Source of the DNA: Bacillota bacterium
GTDB taxonomy: Bacteria > Bacillota > Clostridia > Christensenellales > CAG-138
DNA: 64,000 nucleotides
Assembly (NCBI GenBank): GCA_023409435.1
Contig: JAEYHP010000156.1
Span: forward strand, 8,261-72,260
Direction of reading: 5' to 3'
In this document: positions 16,929 through 26,393 of the stretch, piece by piece
How positions within the stretch are numbered: the first letter of the stretch is position 1
Layout: the number at the start of each line of letters is the position of its first letter
Notes under the pieces: model-generated
Database searches by the model: none
What the model was told of the DNA's origin: nothing
What the model saw: only the letters and a program-made list of their open reading frames with translations
Position numbers and translations under genes: made by a program

Positions 16929-17804
16929 ATGAGCAAACGAATTGGTTTTGGTAAGAATACCCCTCTCTCATTTCGGGAGAATCTTCAATTTGACGAGGAT
17001 TGTCCATACAAAATCCGCTGTAAGGAATTTGTGAATGACGATATTGCCCCGCTTCATTATGCCGACGCAATGGAGATTTTAATATGTTGCAGAATTATTG
17101 GCGAAGTTGTGATAGAGAATAAACGCATCGCTATCGACGGCAACGCCGCCGTATTGATCCCGCCCGGCGCTGTGCACTCGGTCACTATCCATAAAGGGAA
17201 TGGACGCGCTTATGTACTGCACATCTCCTTTGCTGAACTGCGCGGGGTGGTGGATGTGACCGCCCTGATGAAACAGAGCAACCTCACGCTTGCAGGGATT
17301 GATTACATTTGCCCGGAGTTCGACCGGGTGCTTGCGCTTGTCAACGAGATGATCGCTAAAGACGACGTGCCCTTTGCAAGAACTCGTGCTTTGCTTGAGA
17401 TTTTTGAGATTCTCTCAAACCAGATGAAGACAAGCGAAGCGCCAGACCGTCTGCAAACCGGACGCGGCAGCGAGGAGTTGCGCCGTATCCTGCGCTGGAC
17501 CGAGCAGAATTTTATTGACCCCGTGCGGCTGGAACAAGCGGCGGCCGCCGTCGGTTTCACCAAGAATTATTTCTGCTTCTGGTTCAAGGCGAACACCGGC
17601 ATCACCTACAACCATTATTTAAACAATGTTCGAGTCAGCAATGCCTGCCGCGTGCTCGCGAAGGCTGGCTCGATCACCGATGCGTGTTATGAGAGCGGGT
17701 TTCGGGATATGAGCTATTTCATCCAGCTATTCAAAAAAACGCAAGGTTGCACTCCGAAAGCCTATGCCGACCGGATTACGAAGCGGTCTGGCGGAAACCC
17801 TTAA
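16929..17804 (+). CDS. AraC-family transcriptional regulator
   Basis: The 291 residues comprise an N-terminal cupin sensor (about 30-110, with LHYADAMEILICCRI and IPPGAVHSV) and a C-terminal double helix-turn-helix (about 190-285) with LEQAAAAVGFTKNYFCFWFK and DACYESGFRDMSYFIQLFKK. It is transcribed away from the VOC-eda-kdgK genes and probably activates them in response to a keto-deoxy acid or sugar acid. No good Shine-Dalgarno lies before the ATG, so its synthesis may be low. Confidence 0.9.
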   Translation: MSKRIGFGKNTPLSFRENLQFDEDCPYKIRCKEFVNDDIAPLHYADAMEILICCRIIGEVVIENKRIAIDGNAAVLIPPGAVHSVTIHKGNGRAYVLHISFAELRGVVDVTALMKQSNLTLAGIDYICPEFDRVLALVNEMIAKDDVPFARTRALLEIFEILSNQMKTSEAPDRLQTGRGSEELRRILRWTEQNFIDPVRLEQAAAAVGFTKNYFCFWFKANTGITYNHYLNNVRVSNACRVLAKAGSITDACYESGFRDMSYFIQLFKKTQGCTPKAYADRITKRSGGNP

Positions 17805-17828
17805 CAAGATGATGCTTAGCGACTTTAT

Positions 17829-17863
17829 CCGGAATACCCGGCGAGCATTGCCAGGTATTCCGG
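17829..17863. terminator. Bidirectional terminator
   Basis: CCGGAATACC (17829-17838) and GGTATTCCGG (17854-17863) form a perfect 10-base stem between the convergent ends of the AraC gene and the TIM-barrel isomerase gene. A T-rich stretch follows on the plus strand (CTCTTATTT). Confidence 0.75.
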
Positions 17864-17870
17864 CTCTTAT

Positions 17871-18764
17871 TTAGTAAAGCGCCGACATCCAACGACGTAA
17901 CCGCTCGACGCAAACGGGCAAGCCTTCCGCCGCAGCAGGGAGGTCCTGCTTTCCCCAGCGACGCTCATATTCGAGCGAAAGCCAGCCAGCATACCCGTTG
18001 TCCTTAAGTTCCTGAAGAATTGCGGGCCAGTTCAATACGCCGTTGCCGGGAAACCGGCTGTAGACGGTACGTATCTCCTCTGAAATGTGGGAAACGCTGT
18101 CCGACTTAAATTTTACGGGCACACCGCCGCGATAAACGAGATCCTTAACGTGGACATAGCGGATCCAATCTTTTTGCAGTGCAATGGCTTCTCGGTACTC
18201 CTCGGCCGGGAAAAACGCGAGGTTGGCCTGATCGTATAGAATACCGACATTAGGATGGTTGATTGCCTTAATGGCTTTCATCGTATTTTGGGCGGTCGTC
18301 GTCATGGTGCCAAAATGATTCTCAATAGAAAGCTGTATTCCATACCGTACCGCATACTCACCACATTCCCGCATGGACTTGACCAATTGAGAAAGTTTCG
18401 CGCCACCAGGATCTATCTCATCATCCGCAAACGCACCGCCATAGATGCGAATGCTCTTGGCGCCAAGAATCTGCGCCATATCGATCACGCGATTGAGCGC
18501 CGCGACCTCGTTGCGACGCGCCGTCTCATCAAGATCATTGTATCGGTTCAGATAAGGCGTCACCCCCGCAATCTCCAAGCCAAGGGAATCCGCCTCATCC
18601 TTGACCTTCTGTACAAACGCGTCGTCCGCTTCATACGGAATACCGCTTTCATACCCCGTCTGAACCACGATCTCCGCACCATCCAGTTTCAGTTTTGCAA
18701 AGAAACGAAGCGCCTCAAATACATCAAATTCTGGCGTCGCCATTGTGTGTCCTGCCAGTTTCAT
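17871..18764 (-). CDS. Sugar phosphate isomerase/epimerase-like TIM-barrel protein
   Basis: The 297-residue protein belongs to the xylose-isomerase-like/AP endonuclease 2 barrel superfamily. Four metal ligands can be placed: Glu in LSIENHFG, Asp in GILYDQAN, His in RYVHVKDL and Glu in LSLEYERR. Relatives act as IolE/IolH-like dehydratases or isomerases, or as C-glycoside-cleaving subunits after oxidation of the sugar. It is the last gene of the minus-strand locus and starts just after the first Gfo/Idh/MocA gene, so it probably acts on the oxidised sugar those enzymes make. Confidence 0.85.
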   Translation of the reverse strand: MKLAGHTMATPEFDVFEALRFFAKLKLDGAEIVVQTGYESGIPYEADDAFVQKVKDEADSLGLEIAGVTPYLNRYNDLDETARRNEVAALNRVIDMAQILGAKSIRIYGGAFADDEIDPGGAKLSQLVKSMRECGEYAVRYGIQLSIENHFGTMTTTAQNTMKAIKAINHPNVGILYDQANLAFFPAEEYREAIALQKDWIRYVHVKDLVYRGGVPVKFKSDSVSHISEEIRTVYSRFPGNGVLNWPAILQELKDNGYAGWLSLEYERRWGKQDLPAAAEGLPVCVERLRRWMSALY

Positions 18765-18765
18765 G

Positions 18766-19731
18766 TCAATGCCGCCATTCCTTTGTGAGATCCGGCAGGC
18801 CAGCGGAGACCAGAATCCGGTTCATGAGTTCATGCGTTTTAAAAGCATCTTCCGCCGACGTAAGCGGCTTTTGCCGTGACTTTACACAATCAATAAAATG
18901 TCGGTCGCATGCCTGGAAGCCAATGCATTCAACGTAGTTTGCCCACCCTTTATGCAGCGGCGTGGAATTGTAAACTTCCTCGTGATCGGGTTTGATTACG
19001 GTCAGCCGGTCCGGGCTCTCCATAATGACAGTTTTGTTGCCGCCAAACAATTCAATGCGTTCATACCACTGCCCGGCCTCCCGGCTTGCATTGAGCATCC
19101 CGATGCCGCCGTTTTCAAAGATTAGTTGCGCAGCGCAGAGATCCTCAAAAAACGGGTCGTTGCCCCAACGCGCCTCCGCCTTGACCGATATGCATTCTCC
19201 CATCACATACCGCATCATATCTACCATGTGAATTGCATTTTCAAGCGTGGCACGATACTCTTTAAATTCGCGGGATTTGCTCGCAACCATGAGATGCGGT
19301 GCTTTGCCTGCAAATTCTGCAATGCCTTTTTGGTTAACCGGCGCGTACCGGCGGTTGAATGCCACCATTACAATCTGGCCCGACTTTACCGAGATGTCGG
19401 CAAGCTCCTCGCACTCCTTCATGGTTGATGCGAGTGGTTTTTCCACCAGCACATCAAGATTTGCATTGAGTAGAGGGCCAAGATATTCCTTGCGAACCGT
19501 CTTGGGTGTCAGCAGCACAGCAGCGTCGAGATCGAGCCGTAGCAGTTCATTCAAGTTTTCCGCTGCGCAGGGAATGCCGCGACGCCTCGCTGCGGCCTCG
19601 CTTTTTTCTCGGCTTGAGCCCAATACCCCCACAATCTCGACATCCTCCATCGCCCCAAAGGCCGGAAAATGGGCGGCATGAGCAATAGAGCCCGTTCCAA
19701 TAATTCCAACTCTGATTTTCTTCTCACTCAT
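18766..19731 (-). CDS. Gfo/Idh/MocA-family oxidoreductase
   Basis: The 321 residues have an N-terminal NAD(P) Rossmann domain (VGIIGTGSIAHAAHFPAF at about 8-25), the conserved VEKPLA motif around residue 96 with its catalytic Lys, and a C-terminal alpha/beta domain. Such enzymes oxidise or reduce a sugar or inositol hydroxyl. It overlaps the next oxidoreductase gene by 4 bases. The substrate cannot be read from sequence. Confidence 0.9.
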   Translation of the reverse strand: MSEKKIRVGIIGTGSIAHAAHFPAFGAMEDVEIVGVLGSSREKSEAAARRRGIPCAAENLNELLRLDLDAAVLLTPKTVRKEYLGPLLNANLDVLVEKPLASTMKECEELADISVKSGQIVMVAFNRRYAPVNQKGIAEFAGKAPHLMVASKSREFKEYRATLENAIHMVDMMRYVMGECISVKAEARWGNDPFFEDLCAAQLIFENGGIGMLNASREAGQWYERIELFGGNKTVIMESPDRLTVIKPDHEEVYNSTPLHKGWANYVECIGFQACDRHFIDCVKSRQKPLTSAEDAFKTHELMNRILVSAGLPDLTKEWRH

Positions 19732-20729
19732 TTACCCTGCTCTCCTCGTGCGTAATGGGGTTGTCTGTTCCTAAGTGCATACGAAATTTCGACTGACTGC
19801 AAGAAAGCAGATACCGGGAAAACTGTCAGCTCTCCCCCTTCAATCGCCTTAATTATCCGCTTGTCCTCTTCATAAAATCCATTCAGCACAAACCCGTCCT
19901 CGCTGTTTGAGAGTTCGCTGCCCATAATCCGCATAGTCTCACACTCTTTCTCGGCGCACACAAGAGACCCAGGGAAATCAAACCCCCGTAAATAGGTCGT
20001 ACCGCTCCAGACCGGAAGATTGAGATAAAACTGTTTCCCTGTGGTATATACCGAGATTCTCTCGGTCACTGCACCTGCGCAGGGTAAAAATCGCATATCA
20101 ACGTGAGCGCCACTTTCAAGACTGCCATGCGCAAAATAATCGACATTTCCACGTACGGTATCCACTTCATAATCGAGCGACAGCTTACGAAAATCCCCAA
20201 ACAAATGACGCAGGCAGTCAATCCCATGAATTGCTGTCGTGGTAAAATCTTTTTCCGATCGCCCTTCCCGGCACATCTCAAGCGATACTGCCACAACCCG
20301 CTCCTCTGCCAGTTTTTCTTTGAGAAGCTGAACCAGCGGCATTGAGCGCCGGTTAAACAGTACCGCGTGATAAAGGTTATGGTCTTGGGCTGCCGCTGCG
20401 ATTGCGCGCGCCTCTCTCGCACTGACGCCGGGGGGTTTTTCCATGATCACCGGATAACCTAATTCAAGCGTCCTGATTGCACAGGCCGCATTATACCAAA
20501 CCGGAAGTAATGTAAAAACCGCATTGGGCTTTTCCGTATCCAGCATCATCTCATAGTCGCTGTACGCACGTGTAAAGCCGAATTTTTGGCGAAACGATTC
20601 CGCCTTTGCGGTATCCATGTCACAGCAGGCGATAAGTTCGGCGATGCCTTCAGATTGTAGACGGCTTAATGCCGGTCCATGTGCGGCAAATGCAATGCTG
20701 CCGCATCCAATCAGGCAGATCCGTATCAT
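19728..20729 (-). CDS. Gfo/Idh/MocA-family oxidoreductase, second copy
   Basis: This 333-residue relative of the preceding enzyme has the dinucleotide motif IGCGSIAFAAHGPAL at the start and IMEKPPG as the EKP motif near 95. It is clearly divergent from its neighbour, so the pair may perform two different redox steps or act as a complex. Starts and stops overlap by 4 bases with both flanking genes, which places it firmly in the operon. Confidence 0.88.
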   Translation of the reverse strand: MIRICLIGCGSIAFAAHGPALSRLQSEGIAELIACCDMDTAKAESFRQKFGFTRAYSDYEMMLDTEKPNAVFTLLPVWYNAACAIRTLELGYPVIMEKPPGVSAREARAIAAAAQDHNLYHAVLFNRRSMPLVQLLKEKLAEERVVAVSLEMCREGRSEKDFTTTAIHGIDCLRHLFGDFRKLSLDYEVDTVRGNVDYFAHGSLESGAHVDMRFLPCAGAVTERISVYTTGKQFYLNLPVWSGTTYLRGFDFPGSLVCAEKECETMRIMGSELSNSEDGFVLNGFYEEDKRIIKAIEGGELTVFPVSAFLQSVEISYALRNRQPHYARGEQGK

Positions 20730-21523
20730 GATTCCATCTCCTTTTTCATTATCGCGAGCAACTCCCTAAGATAGGCCACGCTGTCTGCGCCAGATGCAAG
20801 ATCCGGCTCGTGCAGCGCCTCGACCGAGAGCCGCGGGCTCGGCGTGCGCAGTATATGTCGAATATAATTCGAATAGTCACAACCGTCCGTACGGCGCGGG
20901 AATAATCGCTTTTCTCCGAACGGGAAGTCAATGTGGGTGTGAAGAACCCAATCCTTATATTTTTCAATCTCGCTGATCGGATCCGTTGATGCGGTCATAT
21001 GCCTAAGATCACACATCGTTCCGATGTCGGGCGCACCCATTCCCTGCACAAAGCGTACGCTCTGTCCAATCGTTTGCAGGCAGTTTGAATACAGAGGCCC
21101 GAGCGGTTCTATCGCAATCCGGATTCCGAATTCCCGGGCAACCTCGGCCATTGATGCCACAAAAGCAGAGAATCTTGCCTCTTGCGCAGCCTCGCTGCCG
21201 TTACCGGGCTTAAAGCTCCGGCCTTTCCCGCTGCCCAAAGGCCAAACGACCGTTCCAAGGGCGGCGCTGCGCTCGGCGCCTGTTTTCAGATAACCCTGCC
21301 AGGTGTCAAAATCAAGGTCGGGGGCCGTCAAGTCGGCCTCAATCGGCATCACCCAAGAGCAGGCGTCAACGCCAAGGCCCGCTGCCGTAAGCCGTGATTG
21401 CACCCCACGAAACTGCTCCTTTGAAAGGGAGATCAGTTCTTTAAGATTGAGTTCAATAAAATCGAAACCCGCTTTGGAAATATCTTCAATGTCCTTGACG
21501 GTTCCGAAGCATCCAAGTCTCAT
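20726..21523 (-). CDS. Second TIM-barrel sugar isomerase/epimerase-like protein
   Basis: The 265-residue barrel begins MRLGCFGTVKDIEDISKAGF and carries candidate metal ligands in IAIEPLG, MCDLRHM, HTHIDFPFG and LSVEALHE. It is distinct from the isomerase at 17871-18764. Together the two barrels and two oxidoreductases look like one catabolic set. It is preceded by 106 bases that separate it from livF. Confidence 0.85.
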   Translation of the reverse strand: MRLGCFGTVKDIEDISKAGFDFIELNLKELISLSKEQFRGVQSRLTAAGLGVDACSWVMPIEADLTAPDLDFDTWQGYLKTGAERSAALGTVVWPLGSGKGRSFKPGNGSEAAQEARFSAFVASMAEVAREFGIRIAIEPLGPLYSNCLQTIGQSVRFVQGMGAPDIGTMCDLRHMTASTDPISEIEKYKDWVLHTHIDFPFGEKRLFPRRTDGCDYSNYIRHILRTPSPRLSVEALHEPDLASGADSVAYLRELLAIMKKEMES

Positions 21524-21629
21524 CTGTGTTACTCCTTAGATCGCTTCTTTTTTAGACGGGCGCCGCATCGGTTCCGAGGTAATTAACAGATGCCGAATGC
21601 AACTAACGCGCCCAGTATCCCAGCACATT

Positions 21630-22325
21630 TTATTCGCCTAGGTATGCCTTCTGCACGGCCGGGTCTTCAAGCAGCTCCTTGGATGGCCCTTCGAGGGTAA
21701 TGCGTCCATTCTCCAATACATAGGTATGGTCGCTGACGCCAAGCGCCTGGCGGGCATTTTGCTCAATGAGCAGGATGGTGGTGCCCAACTTGTTGATCTG
21801 CTTGATGATCTTGAACACCTGCTTCACGATGACCGGCGCAAGACCCAGGGAAGGCTCATCAAACATAATGAATTTCGGCTCGGACATCAGCGCACGGCCG
21901 ATGGCGAGCATCTGCTGTTCACCGCCGGAAAGGGTGCCCGCTTGTTGGTGGCGGCGCTCGCCGAGGATGGGGAACATCTTGTAGATTTCCTCTTCCTTTT
22001 CCTTGAAAGGCTTCTTGAGCTGGGAGGAACCCATGATAAGATTTTCCTGAACCGAAAGACCGGCAAAAACTTTGCGGCCTTCCGGCACCTGCACAACACC
22101 CTTGGCGACAATCTTATGGGAGGCCTTGGGTAACAGTTCGCCGTTAAAGAGGATCTCGCCGTTCAGCGGCTTAACAAGGCCCGAGATGGTGTTCACAAGG
22201 GAGGTCTTCCCGGCGCCGTTCGCGCCAATAATGCTGACAATTTGGCCTACGGGAACCGCGATACTGACGTCATGCAGCGCGTCGACATGCCCATAGCTGA
22301 CAGAAATATTTTTGACCTGCAGCAT
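21630..22325 (-). CDS. livF: Branched-chain amino acid-type ABC importer, ATPase LivF
   Basis: The 231-residue ATPase has Walker A GANGAGKT at about 34-41, signature LSGGEQQ, and Walker B FIMFDEPSLGL followed by the LivF-typical APVIVKQVF. It pairs with LivG. LIV-type importers carry branched-chain amino acids, but also amides, urea and aromatic or short carboxylic acids; here the surrounding catabolic genes argue for a carboxylate. Confidence 0.92.
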   Translation of the reverse strand: MLQVKNISVSYGHVDALHDVSIAVPVGQIVSIIGANGAGKTSLVNTISGLVKPLNGEILFNGELLPKASHKIVAKGVVQVPEGRKVFAGLSVQENLIMGSSQLKKPFKEKEEEIYKMFPILGERRHQQAGTLSGGEQQMLAIGRALMSEPKFIMFDEPSLGLAPVIVKQVFKIIKQINKLGTTILLIEQNARQALGVSDHTYVLENGRITLEGPSKELLEDPAVQKAYLGE

Positions 22326-23113
22326 TACGCTTCTTCCTCCTCATCGTCGTCTTCGCCCATATATGCCTCGATAACACTGGCATTGTTCTGTACTTCCTCG
22401 GGCGTGCCTTCGGTGAGCAGTTCTCCGAAGTTGAGGACAAAGACTTTATGCGATAGGGTGGTTACTACCTTGATACGGTGCTCAATGAGCAGGATGGTCA
22501 ACTTTCTCTGCTCTTTGATTCTGCGGATCAGTTCGATGAACTCCTCAACCTCGACCGGGTTGAGTCCAGCGGCAGGTTCGTCCAGCAGCAGCATTTTCGG
22601 GTTGGAAGCGAGCGCACGCGCAAGCTCAAGCTTACGCTGCATGCCGTAGGGTAGGCAACCCGGGCGCTCGTGGGCAAACTCCCGAAGGCCGACCAGATCG
22701 AGGCATTCCATCGCAATCTCATAGTTCTTTTTATCCTCTTTTAACTTCGCTGGCAGGCCGAGGATTGCCTGAAAAATATTGTAATCCGCGCGGGCATCCA
22801 GTGCAGACTGGACGTTGCGTACGTTGTCAAGCTGCGAGAACAGGCGGATATTTTGAAAGGTACGGGCCATACCAAGGCGGGAAACCTCATGCTGTTTCAT
22901 GCTGGTAATATTGGTACTGTCAAACATGACCTTGCCCGCGGTAGGCTTGTAGACACCCGAGATAATATTGAAAAAGGTAGTCTTCCCCGCACCGTTAGGA
23001 CCGATAATGCTGGTGATGGAGCCCTTTTCAATATCGAGCGTCACGTTCCGAACCGCCTTGACCCCTCCGAAGTTGATCGAGACATTCTCGCAGGATAAGA
23101 TATTCTGGTTCAT
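22325..23113 (-). CDS. livG: Branched-chain amino acid-type ABC importer, ATPase LivG
   Basis: The 262 residues show Walker A GPNGAGKT near 38-45, the LivG-type signature LPYGMQRKLELARAL, Walker B MLLLDEPAAGLNP, and an acidic tail (GEDDDEEEEA). It overlaps livM by 4 bases and shares one base with the start of livF. Confidence 0.92.
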   Translation of the reverse strand: MNQNILSCENVSINFGGVKAVRNVTLDIEKGSITSIIGPNGAGKTTFFNIISGVYKPTAGKVMFDSTNITSMKQHEVSRLGMARTFQNIRLFSQLDNVRNVQSALDARADYNIFQAILGLPAKLKEDKKNYEIAMECLDLVGLREFAHERPGCLPYGMQRKLELARALASNPKMLLLDEPAAGLNPVEVEEFIELIRRIKEQRKLTILLIEHRIKVVTTLSHKVFVLNFGELLTEGTPEEVQNNASVIEAYMGEDDDEEEEA

Positions 23114-23994
23114 TTCATCTCTCCCTTCTTGGCTTTGCCGGAGAGTTTTTCAAGCTGCTTTTTTATCCAGCAATAAATGTCCTTAAACTCATGCTCTCCG
23201 AACAATCCGTTCGGAACAAAGTTGATGATGCCAAGGATGAGAAGGCTCTGGATGAGAGTTCGCAGGGTGCTGGTCGTGCGCAGCATTTCCGTCATCAGGC
23301 TGAAGATCATCGCCATGACCACCGAACCGGAGAGGCTGTTAATGCCGCCGATAAATACGATGCCAATCCATTCGATGGACTTCGCTGCACCGAACGAGTT
23401 TGGATCGATATATGACGTTGCATAAGCCAGCATAGCCCCGGAGAGTGCCGTTAAGCCCCCCGCAAAGACGAACGCAGTCATCTTGACGCGGGTGACATTG
23501 ATGCCCATAGAAGCCGCCGAGATCTCATCGTTCTTGACTGCGATGCACTGACGGCCGAACCTGGAGTCTTTGAAGTTGAGGACAAGATAGCCGACAACCG
23601 CGAGAATAATAAAGCCGATGACTAGATTGATGTTACGGGGAATCTTATTGATGCCCATGGCGCCACCCGTCACATTGCTGAACGTGTTGAGCACGGCGAC
23701 GATCGCCTCGCCAAATGCCAGAGTAATAAGCGCAACATAGTCTCGCCGCAATTTCATAATCGGGATCCCCACGAGGTATGCGGAAACCATGCCCCCAAGA
23801 ACCGCAAGAATTAAAGTAAGCAGAAAGGGTACGCTGGACTTGGTTGCTAAGATACCTACGATATAGGCACCAATGCACATGAAAGATGCCTGGCCCATCG
23901 AAAAAATGCCGGTCAACCCCATGAGCACGAACATCGATATGACCGCTACCATTGTGATAACTACGTTTAAAATGACCGTTACGTTATAGCTCAT
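23110..23994 (-). CDS. livM: Branched-chain amino acid-type ABC importer, permease LivM
   Basis: This 294-residue polytopic protein has the LivM features GQASFMCIGAYIVGIL, LRRDYVALITLAFGEAI and the coupling helix region VTRVKMTAFVFAGGLTALSG. It forms the channel with LivH. Confidence 0.92.
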   Translation of the reverse strand: MSYNVTVILNVVITMVAVISMFVLMGLTGIFSMGQASFMCIGAYIVGILATKSSVPFLLTLILAVLGGMVSAYLVGIPIMKLRRDYVALITLAFGEAIVAVLNTFSNVTGGAMGINKIPRNINLVIGFIILAVVGYLVLNFKDSRFGRQCIAVKNDEISAASMGINVTRVKMTAFVFAGGLTALSGAMLAYATSYIDPNSFGAAKSIEWIGIVFIGGINSLSGSVVMAMIFSLMTEMLRTTSTLRTLIQSLLILGIINFVPNGLFGEHEFKDIYCWIKKQLEKLSGKAKKGEMK

Positions 23995-24006
23995 CCTCCT
24001 CGCCCC

Positions 24007-24888
24007 CTAAACTTTCTCTTTCGTAAACTTGCCGCTGATTCCCTGTGGGCGGAGAATTAGGAAGATAATCGCAAACAGGAATGTGAATGCAGGCTGCAGG
24101 CTGGAACCAACAAAGTTGGTCATAAAGATCTCCATCACGCCTAGGAGCAGGCCTCCGTAAAGCGCGCCGCTGATATTTCCGAGGCCGCCGAGAATGGAAG
24201 CAGTCATACCTTTCATGACAAGATCCTTCAGTTGGGGATATAACAGATATTTCATGCCGCACAGAACGCCCGCAACCGCCCCAAGAACACCTGAAATGAA
24301 GAAAGTGAGCGCGATGACCCTGGAAACGTTGACCCCCATAAGCTTGGCTGCTTCGCTATCCATGGACAGGGCACGGATCGAAATGCCCAGCCTGGTTTTA
24401 TACAGAACAAACATCAAGATCATGATACCGATTGAGGATAACACGAGCATGATGACATCGGTAACACCTATGGTAAGATTGGGTGTGAGCTGAAAGAATT
24501 TCTGGGAGAAAAAGCCGGGATACGAATAATAGGTACTCGAGAAAGTGATGACGATGATGTTCTGGAGAAATATGCCCAGGTTCGAAGAGGATACAAAGAA
24601 CAGCATCGTGCTGCCTTTTATTCTCCTCAACCGTTCAAAGCCAATATACTGCGCCAGGCAGGAAAGCAAACCGCCGAAAACCACCGTGATGGCGATCATC
24701 GGGACAAAGCCGAGGTCAAACTGGTTGGTAATGATGTATCCGAAATAAGCGGATACGACCATTACGCCGCCGTGTGAAAAGTTGGAAAACTTCAGAATGC
24801 TGAAGATCAGCGTGAAGCCGAGCGCTATGATCGAATAAACGGAGCCAAGGGCAATGCCGTTTATCAGCAATTGGATGTAATATGTCAT
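24007..24888 (-). CDS. livH: Branched-chain amino acid-type ABC importer, permease LivH
   Basis: The 293-residue permease starts MTYYIQLLINGIALGSVYSI and shows the LivH motif ALGFTLIFSILKFSNFSHG plus SIRALSMDSEAAKLMGVNV. The ATG at 24888 follows GGAGGGG; a longer in-frame reading runs into the hairpin behind the binding-protein gene and was rejected. Confidence 0.92.
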   Translation of the reverse strand: MTYYIQLLINGIALGSVYSIIALGFTLIFSILKFSNFSHGGVMVVSAYFGYIITNQFDLGFVPMIAITVVFGGLLSCLAQYIGFERLRRIKGSTMLFFVSSSNLGIFLQNIIVITFSSTYYSYPGFFSQKFFQLTPNLTIGVTDVIMLVLSSIGIMILMFVLYKTRLGISIRALSMDSEAAKLMGVNVSRVIALTFFISGVLGAVAGVLCGMKYLLYPQLKDLVMKGMTASILGGLGNISGALYGGLLLGVMEIFMTNFVGSSLQPAFTFLFAIIFLILRPQGISGKFTKEKV

Positions 24889-24921
24889 GTGAAATTTCCC
24901 CTCCACCTTTGTAGAGAATAT

Positions 24922-24957
24922 GGTGGTGAAGCGCCGGCTACAGAGCGCTTCACCACC
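24922..24957 (-). terminator. Hairpin between binding-protein gene and livH
   Basis: GGTGGTGAAGCGC (24922-24934) and GCGCTTCACCACC (24945-24957) form a perfect 13-base stem with a 10-base loop. No T tract follows, so it is more likely an mRNA-stabilising or partial attenuator hairpin that raises binding-protein output over the membrane subunits. Confidence 0.7.
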
Positions 24958-24993
24958 GCAACTCAACGACTTAAGGTTCTTTAATAGGAAAGC

Positions 24994-26253
24994 TTACGGC
25001 TTGAGATAGCCCTTGTACTCGAGAGTACCTTTTGTGATTTCATAGACTGCCATGCCAAGTCCCTCAGGAGAGTGGGTCTTGCCGCTTTGAATGTAATTAT
25101 CGGTGCACAGGAGGCTCAAACCGTTGATGCTATTCTCCATTGCGTTCTTGATGGCGTCACGGTCCGCGGATCCCGCAGTCTTAATCGCGGCGGCGATGAT
25201 TTGAACGGTGTCATAACCATTGACTGCCTTGATGGTTGCAGGTTCGCCGAAACGGGCCTCATAGTTTTTGCAGAAGTCGGTCAGGCGGGGATCCTGCATG
25301 TAAGCGGAGGATTGAAAGTAGGCCTTGGAAATAATCGTCGGATCGGAAAGCAGGGAGAGGAACGGATCGTTCATATCCATTGCGCCCGCATAAGGGATGT
25401 CAAGGCCAAGCTGGTTCGCCTGTTGAACCATGATGGTGAGCTGGGCGGTGGGGTTGGGCGTGTAAATGAACTCAGCGCCGCTGCTCTTGATCTTGGAAAG
25501 CTGGGTAGTGAAATCCTGGTCGGCGGAGTTGCAGGTCTGCTGGATGGTAACTTCCTTGCCAAGCTTTTCCCACTCTGTGATAAAGCCATTAATATTCGCA
25601 ACCGCATATGCGTTGGCTTGATCATAGAAGATAGCCGCCTTGGTCAGATCGGTGTTCTGGTTCAGATAGTTCGCAATAATTGCAGCCTGCTGCGGAGCAT
25701 TGCACTGGGCGGTAAGGAACATATACGGGTAGGCCTCGCCGTTGCCTTCGGTATCCATCACCGCTCGGGGATCGGAGGGCATTCCACAGGCAACAACTCC
25801 CTTTTCGGTGCTGACCTCAATAAGGGACATGCAGATTGAACTTGCATCGGGTACGACAATCGCACTGGCTTTATCAACGTCAGCCAGACGGGTATAGGCG
25901 TTAATGGATTCCTGGGAGTCGTTCTTATTGTCATAAGAAACAAACTTGATCTGTTTGCCAAGAAGACCACCGGCTGCATTGATTTCCTCAATCGCAAGGA
26001 TTGCGCCATTGTTGATCGCGTTGCCCGTAACCGAACGGTTGCCGGTCAGGTCGTTGATACCGCCGATGACGATGACATCACCACCACTTGCAGCATTGTT
26101 GCCGGCCGGAGCCCCGTTGGTGGCCGGAGCTTCGGTGCTGGCCGGAGCCTCGTTGGTGGCCGGAGCGTTGTTGGCGCCCGTGTTGCCGCTGCAAGCGGTA
26201 AACACTCCCAAAACCAGGGTCAGGACGAGTGCCAGAGCCAAAAGTTTTTTCAT
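24994..26253 (-). CDS. livJ: LIV-type ABC importer substrate-binding lipoprotein
   Basis: The 419 residues start with a lipoprotein signal (VFTACSG, Cys21) and an Ala/Pro/Thr/Glu-rich spacer made of repeated APATNEAP-like units. The type I periplasmic-binding domain (about 60-415) begins VIVIGGINDLTGNRSVTG, the standard LivJ/AmiC opening. It should recruit a small carboxylate or amino acid for LivHMGF. The ATG at 26253 follows GGAGAAGAAC. Confidence 0.9.
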   Translation of the reverse strand: MKKLLALALVLTLVLGVFTACSGNTGANNAPATNEAPASTEAPATNGAPAGNNAASGGDVIVIGGINDLTGNRSVTGNAINNGAILAIEEINAAGGLLGKQIKFVSYDNKNDSQESINAYTRLADVDKASAIVVPDASSICMSLIEVSTEKGVVACGMPSDPRAVMDTEGNGEAYPYMFLTAQCNAPQQAAIIANYLNQNTDLTKAAIFYDQANAYAVANINGFITEWEKLGKEVTIQQTCNSADQDFTTQLSKIKSSGAEFIYTPNPTAQLTIMVQQANQLGLDIPYAGAMDMNDPFLSLLSDPTIISKAYFQSSAYMQDPRLTDFCKNYEARFGEPATIKAVNGYDTVQIIAAAIKTAGSADRDAIKNAMENSINGLSLLCTDNYIQSGKTHSPEGLGMAVYEITKGTLEYKGYLKP

Positions 26254-26393
26254 GTTCTTCTCTCCTTTTATGTTTTTTTGCCAGAATGTATGATCTGAGC
26301 AAGATTGTTTCTGATAAAGCCGCAGCAACCTCCCCGTCGCTACAGTAGGAATTGCAGAGGTTTACTGTTGTTCTGACTCACGTCAAACGGGAC

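Noticed and set aside
26100..26175. Direct repeats in the LIV binding-protein gene
   Set aside because: They code for the Ala/Pro/Thr-rich spacer after the lipobox and are of the kind expected in lipoproteins.
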